Shown: positions 1 to 5,258 of the stretch, piece by piece | How the letters are laid out: each line of letters begins with the position of its first letter | Position numbering within the stretch: position 1 is the stretch's first letter | From: Bacillota bacterium | Lineage (GTDB): Bacteria > Bacillota_B > Desulfitobacteriia > Desulfitobacteriales > Desulfitobacteriaceae | NCBI GenBank assembly: GCA_021779415.1 | Contig: JAJYAS010000297.1 | Coordinates: 1-5,258 of the forward strand | Direction: 5' to 3' | Length of the DNA stretch: 5,258 nt | The notes under the pieces: generated by a model | What the model was told of the DNA's origin: nothing | Seen by the model: only the letters and a program-made list of their open reading frames with translations | Databases searched by the model: none | Program-made: the position numbers and the translations under genes

Positions 1-1491
1 GATGTGGAAACGAAAATCAGTAAAATAACCGAGGGTCTTCAAATTACAGAGCCTTTAAAAGTAATGCTTTTCGAACAACTGAGTGGCGGAGAAAAAACAA
101 GGGTGATTTTAGCTAAAATTCTTTTGGAACAACCGGATGTTTTATTACTGGATGAACCCTCTAATCATTTGGATTTAGAAGCTATTGAATGGTTAGAAGG
201 CTTTCTAAAAGAGTACAAGGGATCAGTTCTTGTCGTATCTCACGACAGGTATTTTTTAGACAGCGTTGTCAATACGATTGTAGAGCTGGAATTTAACCGT
301 GCCGTGTCCTACATTGGTAATTACAGCTATTATGTCGTCGAAAAAGAACGACGTTTTTTAGCCGATTATAAGATGTATCAAAATCAACAAAAAAAGATCG
401 AAAATATGGAGCGACAAATTGAACGTTATCGCATTTGGGGTGTCATGAGAGACAGCGATAAAATGTTCAGGCGGGCTAAAGAATTAGAAAAACGACTTGA
501 AAAGATAGAAGCGCTAGATCGACCTATTTTTGAAAAGAGAAAGGTTCGTTTAGATGCTCAGGCAATTAGCAGAACAGGGAAAATAGTCCTTGAAACAGAG
601 GGGCGAATAGCTAAGCATTTCGGGGATAGAATTTTGCTGCAAGACGTTACGCTTACTATTTTTTATCAGGACAGTGTGTGTATGGTAGGGAGTAATGGCA
701 GTGGTAAAACAACGTTATTGAAAATGATTCTTAGGGAATTAGAACCAGACTCTGGTGCGATTAAAATAGGTTCACGAGTGAAAATCGGTTATCTACCTCA
801 GAACGTGGTCTACGAAGACGATGAGTTGACGGTTTTAGAGTATTTTACACAGTTACATGATTTGACCATAGGAGAAGCAAGATCTCAATTAGCAAAAGCC
901 TTATTTATGAAGGAAGATGTTCATAAGAAAATTAAATCGTTGTCGGGTGGAGAAAAAAGCAGGTTGAAGCTTTGCTCGCTGACGTTTGATAAAGTGAATC
1001 TCATGATTTTGGATGAGCCCACCAATCATTTGGACATTGATTCCAGGGAAGTATTAGAAGAAACCTTGATTCAATTTGATGGGACGCTACTTTTTGTTTC
1101 GCATGATCGTTATTTTATTAATAAAGTGGCGGATAAAATAATGGCGATTGAGAATAAAGGTGTCAAAGTTTATCAGGGCGATTACAGCTATTACCAAGAA
1201 GAGCATAAAAAAGGAATGGAAAAAATGAGCGTGACAGCTCCTAGTTTGGCGCCAAAGGAGATTAAGAAAAAGGTGATTGCCCAGCAGCCAAAGAACCGTA
1301 ATCTAGCTAAAAAACTAGAGCTCCTGGAAGAAGAAATTGAACACTATGAACGTGAAATTAAACGAATTGACGGAGAAATGGTCAACTATTGCTTGGATGC
1401 CCATCGCCTAAATGAGCTATATCAAGAAAAGGAAGTTCTGGAAGGAAAGCTTGAAAAATGCATAGATCGCTGGGAGGAATACCAAAGGTAG
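1..1491 (+). CDS. ABC-F family ATPase (5'-truncated by window edge), ribosome-protection/translation-factor type
   Basis: Soluble protein with two ABC ATPase domains and no membrane segments. ABC-F proteins bind the ribosomal E site and act on stalled or antibiotic-bound ribosomes. The frame is open at base 1, so the start, the first Walker A and probably 100-150 residues lie upstream. Numbering from codon 4: first signature LSGGE 26-30, Walker B plus glutamate VLLLDE 46-51, DEPSNHLD 50-57, switch His in SHDRYF 79-84; charged helical interdomain linker about 108-175; second Walker A GSNGSGKTT 229-237, LSGGE 313-317, LMILDE 333-338, DEPTNHLD, SHDRYF 366-371; a charged C-terminal coiled coil about 430-495. 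All visible ATPase motifs are intact. The linker is only slightly longer than I recall for B. subtilis YdiF, so antibiotic resistance versus a housekeeping role cannot be decided. Family is very secure; subfamily is not. Ends at TAG 1489-1491, running straight into a terminator. Confidence 0.95.
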   Translation, partial: DVETKISKITEGLQITEPLKVMLFEQLSGGEKTRVILAKILLEQPDVLLLDEPSNHLDLEAIEWLEGFLKEYKGSVLVVSHDRYFLDSVVNTIVELEFNRAVSYIGNYSYYVVEKERRFLADYKMYQNQQKKIENMERQIERYRIWGVMRDSDKMFRRAKELEKRLEKIEALDRPIFEKRKVRLDAQAISRTGKIVLETEGRIAKHFGDRILLQDVTLTIFYQDSVCMVGSNGSGKTTLLKMILRELEPDSGAIKIGSRVKIGYLPQNVVYEDDELTVLEYFTQLHDLTIGEARSQLAKALFMKEDVHKKIKSLSGGEKSRLKLCSLTFDKVNLMILDEPTNHLDIDSREVLEETLIQFDGTLLFVSHDRYFINKVADKIMAIENKGVKVYQGDYSYYQEEHKKGMEKMSVTAPSLAPKEIKKKVIAQQPKNRNLAKKLELLEEEIEHYEREIKRIDGEMVNYCLDAHRLNELYQEKEVLEGKLEKCIDRWEEYQR

Positions 1492-1526
1492 CATCTGCCG
1501 AATGAAGGCAGGTGCTTTTAAATTTT
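1491..1526 (+). terminator. Rho-independent terminator of the ABC-F gene
   Basis: Arms GCATCTGCC (1491-1499) and GGCAGGTGC (1507-1515) pair over 9 bp with one G-U wobble around a 7-nt loop, followed by TTTTAAATTTT. The first stem base is the G of the TAG stop codon. On the minus strand the hairpin is followed by TACCTTTG, not a T-run, so it should terminate mainly plus-strand transcription. No other terminator is evident for the converging minus-strand unit. Confidence 0.85.
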
Positions 1527-1565
1527 GTCAGCTTAGCGCATTAGGTTCGCCTGTTGATTTTACAT

Positions 1566-1970
1566 TTACTCCTTCGGTTTAGCCATCGAACGCAGGGCAG
1601 AGCGATATTCCTCATCATTTCGGCAAGGTTTTACCGGTTCAGTCGATTTAGGATTTGATTGAGTTCGAAATTGCCGAAGGCTATTTCTATAGTCTTTATC
1701 TAACATAAGGACAGCCTCAGACTCTCTTCTCATCTTAGATGGGGCTTTTTCTGGTTCGCTCGTTTCATTTCTTATTGGGTTGACCCTTTCGGCTGTCTGT
1801 GCATAATTATTTTCCGGAGCATGCCCCTTTTCCTTTAAAGTTTGGATTTCCTTAGAAGGCTCCACTTGAGTAGGCTGTGATTGCCCTCGACTTAACGACC
1901 GGACATTAAACGTCAATAGAAAGACGACTACGATGACTGCGACAACACCAAAAGCGATTAATGAAAACAT
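1566..1970 (-). CDS. Small single-pass membrane protein with duplicated YRxxLR motif, function unknown
   Basis: I do not recognise this 134-residue protein. The ATG at 1970 is chosen because AAGGAGT lies 8 nt upstream and a hydrophobic helix follows at once; the frame stays open to 2036, but that extension would run into the upstream gene and adds a non-hydrophobic leader. Residues 2-21 are one membrane helix with no lipobox or clear signal-peptidase site. The next residues (R24, R28) are basic, which predicts N-out, C-in. Residues 30-115 are hydrophilic, rich in P, E, K, S and Q, and probably disordered. Near the C terminus two similar segments occur 28 residues apart: D91-K-D-Y-R-N-S-L-R (91-99) and D119-E-E-Y-R-S-A-L-R (119-127). 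There is a single Cys (C116). It follows the flavoprotein gene by 22 bp on the same strand, so co-transcription is likely. That it is a gene is well supported; no function can be assigned. Confidence 0.8.
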   Translation of the reverse strand: MFSLIAFGVVAVIVVVFLLTFNVRSLSRGQSQPTQVEPSKEIQTLKEKGHAPENNYAQTAERVNPIRNETSEPEKAPSKMRRESEAVLMLDKDYRNSLRQFRTQSNPKSTEPVKPCRNDEEYRSALRSMAKPKE

Positions 1971-1978
1971 ATTGTTTG

Positions 1979-1985
1979 ACTCCTT
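1979..1985 (-). promoter_or_regulatory. Shine-Dalgarno site of the small membrane protein
   Basis: On the minus strand AAGGAGT stands 8 nt before the ATG at 1970. It lies in the 22-bp gap after the flavoprotein stop codon. This site decides the start in favour of codon 1970 over the open frame reaching 2036. Confidence 0.8.
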
Positions 1986-1992
1986 CAAGTTT

Positions 1993-2541
1993 TTACGGAT
2001 GGGTGGAATGCAATTTGCATATCGTATTAGCCACACGCTTTCCTAATGACCTGCCAAGTGCAAGATCAGATTCTGAGGGCATATTAGGTGGATTATCTAC
2101 GTCAGTTTCAACTGGACAGGTAATACCAGCTCCGTAATAGGAACCATACAAGGCATTTTCAGGAATGTTTCCAGGCAATCCAACGACAATCATCCCTTGG
2201 TGAAGCATTGGGGTAATTAAGTTCAAAAGGGTGGATTCGATTCCACCATGTACCGTAGCTGTTGTACAAAAAACTGCACCAATTTTATCGATTAATTTTC
2301 CCTCAGCCCAGAGCAAACCTAGACTGTCAATCCAGTGCTTAAGACCAGCACTGATCGTTCCAAAATGCCCAGGACAACCCCAGATTATGGCATCCATTTT
2401 GGTAAGTTCATTCGGTTCGGCTTCTCGGATATGATGAAGATAAACTTCTGTTTGCTCAACGCTTTGAGCACCTTCAGCGATTGCCTTAGCTAGAGCCTCT
2501 GTATGCCCATCTTCGCTGTCAAATACTATATAAACTTTCAT
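1993..2541 (-). CDS. WrbA-like flavodoxin-fold protein, probable NAD(P)H:quinone oxidoreductase
   Basis: A 182-residue cytoplasmic flavodoxin-fold protein. The beta1 strand KVYIVF (2-7) leads into an FMN phosphate loop D8-S-E-D-G-H-T-E15, like the S-x-x-G-H-x-E loop of WrbA. The isoalloxazine-contact loops are P57-G-H-F-G-T-I63 and T93-T-A-T-V-H-G-G100. The segment M112[11 protein letters not shown]123 also closely matches WrbA (HHGMVIV). WrbA-type proteins use FMN to reduce quinones by two electrons from NAD(P)H. It is about 16 residues shorter than E. coli WrbA; the missing part falls between beta2 and beta3, where WrbA has an extra loop. The start at 2541 is set by GGGGGA 7 nt upstream; a longer frame to 2586 lacks such a site. 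It is divergent from the efflux operon and is followed by the small membrane protein gene. Flavodoxin family is very likely; quinone reductase activity is inferred, and a generic flavodoxin or NADPH-dependent FMN reductase is the alternative. Confidence 0.9.
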   Translation of the reverse strand: MKVYIVFDSEDGHTEALAKAIAEGAQSVEQTEVYLHHIREAEPNELTKMDAIIWGCPGHFGTISAGLKHWIDSLGLLWAEGKLIDKIGAVFCTTATVHGGIESTLLNLITPMLHQGMIVVGLPGNIPENALYGSYYGAGITCPVETDVDNPPNMPSESDLALGRSLGKRVANTICKLHSTHP

Positions 2542-2548
2542 TTTTCTG

Positions 2549-2554
2549 TCCCCC
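2549..2554 (-). promoter_or_regulatory. Shine-Dalgarno site of the WrbA-like gene
   Basis: Minus-strand GGGGGA lies 7 nt before the ATG at 2541. It supports the internal start with MKVYIVF at the N terminus, which matches the beginning of the flavodoxin fold, over the 15-residue-longer reading. Confidence 0.75.
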
Positions 2555-2630
2555 AAAAGGCAAAATATCTGCTTATAGGTTCCCAAATTATTAAGAATAC
2601 TATGCGAGTAGAATAACTTCTTCGGTTACC

Positions 2631-2656
2631 ATATCTTGCTAGACATAACAAAATAT
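2631..2656. promoter_or_regulatory. Candidate operator: imperfect 11-bp dyad in divergent intergenic region
   Basis: Left arm ATATCTTGCTA (2631-2641), 4-bp gap GACA, right arm TAACAAAATAT (2646-2656). The right arm's complement, ATATTTTGTTA, matches the left arm at 9 of 11 positions, and both differences are C versus T. The size and symmetry suit a dimeric MarR- or TetR-type repressor. It sits 83 bp before the adaptor start and 89 bp before the flavoprotein start, where one repressor could control both directions. No convincing -35/-10 pair was found beside it: TTGCTA (2636) and TTGAAA (2662) lack good -10 partners at 16-18 bp. The dyad is directly visible; the operator role is inferred. Confidence 0.5.
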
Positions 2657-2723
2657 AAACCTTGAAAAGATATCTACAGATTCGTTAACGTTCGATCAAT
2701 TTGTCAAGAAGCATCCTAAATCC

Positions 2724-2730
2724 GGGGAGG
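2724..2730 (+). promoter_or_regulatory. Shine-Dalgarno site of the adaptor gene
   Basis: GGGGAGG stands 9 nt before the ATG at 2740. It rules out the upstream TTG at 2701, which has no ribosome binding site and would place this SD inside the coding region. Confidence 0.85.
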
Positions 2731-2739
2731 TTTTATAGT

Positions 2740-3432
2740 ATGAGTAATGGTCGACCTATCAGCGGTAGCCGCATTGTCTTAATCAATGTGATTGTAGTGC
2801 TCCTTCTCTTAGGCGGTGGTTTTGCCGTGTATTATTACTACAATCAGTCTTATTACTATGTTTCTACGGAAAACGCGCGAATTGACGGTCAATTGATTAC
2901 GGTCAGCGCCGTCGCTAACGGTAAAATCGCGGACTGGACGGGCACGGTTGGGAGTAAATTTTCTGCGGGACAGCGTCTGGGAGGAATCCAAGTGGCTAGC
3001 GCAGCTATACCGGGAGCAGCCAATCCGGCTGTTACCACTCAGGACATTGTAATGCCTGCGAACGGAACAATCGTTCAACAGACTGTTGTTCCTGATAGTT
3101 TTACTGCAGCTGGTACACCATTGGCATACGCTTATAATATGGACAATCTGTGGGTTAGTGCGAATGTCAATGAAACGGCGATGAATAACATCGCTTCCAA
3201 TCAGGTTGTTGATGTCTATGTTGATGCCTTCCCTGGAACGACTCTCTCCGGAAAGGTTACTCAAATTGGTATGACGACGGCGGCCCAGTTTTCCCTTTTA
3301 CCTCAACAGAACACGACAGCAAACTTTACCAAAATCACTCAAGTCGTCCCTCTTGTGATTACACTTGATAGTTACAAAGGACTTAATTTGATTCCGGGCA
3401 TGAGTGCTACTGTGCGTATCCATATTAAATAG
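2740..3432 (+). CDS. HlyD/EmrA-like membrane-fusion (efflux adaptor) protein, short hairpin-less form
   Basis: A 230-residue adaptor for the MFS pump encoded next. It has a short basic N-terminus (R5, R11), one membrane helix at about 12-32, then an extracytoplasmic domain. Family marks: YYYVSTENARIDG (38-50) resembles the YVSTDNAYVxG segment of EmrA; the first lipoyl half-motif is about 53-85 (VSAVANGKIADWTGTVGSKFSAGQ); the second is about 102-128 (IVMPANGTIVQQ to AAGTPL); the beta-barrel part begins at DNLWVSANVNET (135-146) and ends with GMSATVRIHIK. Only about 16 residues, rich in A, P, G and N, join the two lipoyl halves, where EmrA (about 390 residues) has a long coiled-coil hairpin that reaches toward an outer-membrane channel. 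That fits a single-membrane cell. The stop is 59 bp before the MFS gene, so an operon is likely. The family call is secure; the substrate is unknown. Confidence 0.9.
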   Translation: MSNGRPISGSRIVLINVIVVLLLLGGGFAVYYYYNQSYYYVSTENARIDGQLITVSAVANGKIADWTGTVGSKFSAGQRLGGIQVASAAIPGAANPAVTTQDIVMPANGTIVQQTVVPDSFTAAGTPLAYAYNMDNLWVSANVNETAMNNIASNQVVDVYVDAFPGTTLSGKVTQIGMTTAAQFSLLPQQNTTANFTKITQVVPLVITLDSYKGLNLIPGMSATVRIHIK

Positions 3433-3477
3433 GTGTGAAAAGAGCAAAGAACTGAGTTTCAATATAAGCCAAGGAAA

Positions 3478-3483
3478 AGGGAG
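3478..3483 (+). promoter_or_regulatory. Shine-Dalgarno site of the MFS gene
   Basis: AGGGAG lies 8 nt before the ATG at 3492 and 11 nt before a second, adjacent ATG at 3495. It shows that the unusual N-terminal extension of the transporter is translated; the next in-frame ATG at 3552 has no SD. The 59-bp gap between adaptor and transporter genes contains no hairpin terminator or evident promoter. Confidence 0.75.
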
Positions 3484-3491
3484 AAAGAGAT

Positions 3492-5237
3492 ATGATGATC
3501 CTAGCCTTTGGTTACGCGCTATTTGGTTTTGCCATCCTAATAGTTACGAATATGACTCTTATTCGGAAACGGCACGACCATTATACAAGAAATACTAAGA
3601 ATGAACCGGTAATTCTGGCCGAACCAGCATTGATAGAGCCGTCATTAAACTCGACATCAAATATTGCTGGACCTGTTCAGGCTCCGCTAGTTCCTCCCCG
3701 AACGGAACCAAATCCCGAAACATCGCCTCACAATTTTAATACGCTTCAAATTCTCACCGTGCTTATGGTCGGAGCTTTTGTCACGATTCTAAATCAGACG
3801 CTCGATAATGTGGCGATTCCTCATATGATGCAAGACTTTGATGTCTCTGCCAGTACAATTCAATGGATTGTGACGGGGTACATGCTCACGAATGGTGTTT
3901 TGATACCGATTACCGCTTATCTCATGGAATCGGTAGGCAGCCGAAAACTTGTTTTGATATCCATGTCTTCTTTTACGATTGGTTCTTTGATTTGTACCTT
4001 ATCGCCATCGTTTCCTGTGTTTATGATGGGACGGATTGTTCAAGGAATTGGTGCCGGAATTTTGATGCCTCTATTGACGAACGTCTTTCTCACGATCTTT
4101 CCTCCGCATCAAAGAGGAAAAGCCATGGGAATCATGGGTATCGTCATGGTCTTCGCCCCGGCGATTGGACCAACGCTTGGAGGGTGGGTAGTGCAAACCT
4201 ATTCTTGGCGGCTGCTTTTCTCCGGTCTTGTTCCAATCGCAATACTGGATTTAATCTTAGCTGTTATTTGGATGAAAGATATCTTAAAACTTACCTATCC
4301 GACGTTTGATGCACCTGGAGCAGTGTTATCTACCATCGGCTTAGGAAGCTTACTTTACGGAATTAGCGAGGCAGGGAATAAAGGATGGAGCAGTATGGAG
4401 GTCATCATCTTTTTATCCGTTGGTATTTTGGCTATTTTATTCTTCATTCGGCGTGAACTTACGGTCGACAACCCGTTATTAGAGCTCAGAGTGTTCAAAT
4501 ATAACATATTCACAATCACTATTCTCATTTCCGCAGTGGTAACGACAGTTATGTATGCTGCCATGATGTTGCTGCCAATCTATCTGCAAAATATCCGCGG
4601 TTTTACGCCTATGCAATCAGGTTTTCTTTTACTTCCGGGCGCTCTACTCATGGGAATCATGGGTCCTATTGCCGGTGCGCTTTTTGATCGAATTGGCTTG
4701 AGGCCATTGGCAATAGTGGGCTTGCTCATCGCCGCAGCAGGCTCATGGGAATTTAGTAAATTGACGTCCGGGACAATGTATGATGATATCCTTAAGCTTT
4801 ATGTTATCCGATCGTTCGGTGTCGCCTTTATCATGATGCCCTTGATGACAGCAGGTCTTAACCAACTTCCTAGGCACCTAAATAGTCACGGCACGGCAAT
4901 GTCGAATACCATGCGTCAGGTTTCCGGTTCCTTCGGCACGGCTATCTTAGTGACGATCATGTCAACGAGAAGCACCATCCATTTAGCAGACTATACAAAT
5001 ACTATGACCTATACAAATCAGGGTATCATGAGTCAAATCAGTGCTTTAAGCCATGGATTTGCACTCCCTGCCCAGGCCAGTCATACTTTTGCTCTGCAGG
5101 AGCTGTTCGGTATGGTTGCCCAGCAGGCGACCATAGAAGGCATTAACGACTCCTTTGTTGTCGCTGCCGTCTTGGCGCTTGTCGGTCTGATCCCGGCAAT
5201 ATTTATCGGGAAAGTTCGTCCTCCAAAATCTCACTGA
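3492..5237 (+). CDS. DHA2-family MFS multidrug exporter (EmrB/LmrB-like) with extra N-terminal helix
   Basis: A 581-residue proton-coupled drug exporter in the cytoplasmic membrane. The core (about 83-575) has 14 predicted helices. DHA2 marks: LNQTLDNVAIP (100-110) in helix 1, as in LmrB/YcnB proteins; a degenerate motif A, AYLMESVGSRK (142-152); motif B, GRIVQGIGAG (180-189); antiporter motif C, APAIGPTLGG (222-231); NPLLELRVF (327-335); PLMTAGLNQLP (450-460); MRQVSGSFGTA (474-484). Usual members have about 470-515 residues. The excess is at the N terminus: a hydrophobic helix at about 2-22, basic residues RKRHDHYTR, then a linker to residue 82 with many prolines. Positive residues after the first helix predict N-out with a cytoplasmic linker, leaving the core in its normal orientation. 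It lies 59 bp after its adaptor gene, as in emrAB. Family is near certain; the drug or metabolite exported cannot be told from sequence. Confidence 0.95.
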   Translation: MMILAFGYALFGFAILIVTNMTLIRKRHDHYTRNTKNEPVILAEPALIEPSLNSTSNIAGPVQAPLVPPRTEPNPETSPHNFNTLQILTVLMVGAFVTILNQTLDNVAIPHMMQDFDVSASTIQWIVTGYMLTNGVLIPITAYLMESVGSRKLVLISMSSFTIGSLICTLSPSFPVFMMGRIVQGIGAGILMPLLTNVFLTIFPPHQRGKAMGIMGIVMVFAPAIGPTLGGWVVQTYSWRLLFSGLVPIAILDLILAVIWMKDILKLTYPTFDAPGAVLSTIGLGSLLYGISEAGNKGWSSMEVIIFLSVGILAILFFIRRELTVDNPLLELRVFKYNIFTITILISAVVTTVMYAAMMLLPIYLQNIRGFTPMQSGFLLLPGALLMGIMGPIAGALFDRIGLRPLAIVGLLIAAAGSWEFSKLTSGTMYDDILKLYVIRSFGVAFIMMPLMTAGLNQLPRHLNSHGTAMSNTMRQVSGSFGTAILVTIMSTRSTIHLADYTNTMTYTNQGIMSQISALSHGFALPAQASHTFALQELFGMVAQQATIEGINDSFVVAAVLALVGLIPAIFIGKVRPPKSH

Positions 5238-5258
5238 TATTCCCGGCGTCGGGTACTG

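Noticed and set aside
1971..2036. 22-residue N-terminal extension of the small membrane protein
   Set aside because: It overlaps the end of the WrbA-like gene and lacks an SD, while AAGGAGT serves the ATG at 1970.
2231..2434. Plus-strand open frame opposite the WrbA-like gene
   Set aside because: Complementary to the conserved FMN-binding loops, no SD, no recognisable product.
2542..2586. 15-residue N-terminal extension of the WrbA-like protein
   Set aside because: The flavodoxin fold starts at MKVYIVF, and GGGGGA lies 7 nt before that ATG.
2668..2690. Perfect 8-bp palindromes AGATATCT (2668-2675) and CGTTAACG (2683-2690) as separate operators
   Set aside because: Short uninterrupted palindromes of this size arise easily by chance and do not extend outward; they are weaker candidates than the 2631-2656 dyad.
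2701..2739. Upstream TTG start at 2701 for the adaptor gene
   Set aside because: No ribosome binding site precedes it, and the strong GGGGAGG at 2724-2730 is correctly placed for the ATG at 2740; the added 13 residues are not hydrophobic and look unlike a family N terminus.
2542..2739. Sigma-A promoters for either divergent unit
   Set aside because: Several partial matches (TTGCTA 2636, TTGAAA 2662, TATAAA 2654; minus-strand TATAAG 2577-2572) do not pair at 16-18 bp spacing with an acceptable partner, so no specific promoter is claimed.
2809..3264. Long antisense open frame inside the adaptor gene
   Set aside because: It is out of register with any SD, has a basic low-complexity composition (many R, S and N) typical of antisense reading, and the plus strand has clear HlyD motifs.
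3404..3598. Small plus-strand open frame spanning the adaptor-MFS junction
   Set aside because: It starts inside the adaptor gene without an SD and covers the SD and start of the MFS gene; no protein-like character.
3863..4309. Alternative-frame open reading inside the MFS gene
   Set aside because: The translation is rich in C, H, W and D with no family features, and it overlaps the conserved MFS motifs; it is a shadow.
5242..5253. Hairpin CCCG-GCGT-CGGG just after the MFS stop as a terminator
   Set aside because: The stem has only 4 bp, is followed by TACTG rather than a T-run, and the window ends 5 bases later, so a terminator cannot be supported.

Overview
The window reads as chromosomal DNA of a low-to-moderate GC Gram-positive bacterium (Bacillota). 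Every usable start has a strong Bacillota-style Shine-Dalgarno sequence, there is a factor-independent terminator, and the protein families are ABC-F, LmrB/YcnB-like DHA2 efflux and a very short HlyD-type adaptor. A Clostridia member of the Desulfosporosinus/Desulfitobacterium kind is my guess from protein style only; it was not tested.

Layout: (1) 1-1491 (+) is the 3' three-quarters of an ABC-F ATPase gene, cut by the window edge and closed by a hairpin terminator at 1491-1526. (2) 1566-1970 and 1993-2541 (both -) are a likely two-gene unit: a WrbA/flavodoxin-like flavoprotein first, then 22 bp later a small single-pass membrane protein of unknown function with a duplicated YRxxLR motif. (3) 2542-2739 is a divergent intergenic region with an 11-bp imperfect dyad (4-bp gap) that looks like an operator. 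(4) 2740-3432 and 3492-5237 (both +) form an efflux operon: a hairpin-less HlyD/EmrA-like adaptor followed 59 bp later by a DHA2-family MFS drug exporter with an extra N-terminal membrane helix and a proline-rich linker. The last 21 bases are non-coding and hold only a weak 4-bp hairpin.

Working together: the adaptor and MFS pump most likely form an EmrAB-type drug or toxic-compound exporter shortened for a single-membrane cell. The divergent WrbA-like protein could reduce quinone-type compounds, so the two units may be a paired detoxify-and-export response controlled from the shared intergenic dyad. No regulator gene lies in the window, so that link is inference. The ABC-F gene is insulated by its terminator and converges with the small-protein gene; it is probably a separate unit, possibly a ribosome-protection factor.

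I found no rRNA, tRNA, CRISPR array, insertion sequence or frameshifted gene.
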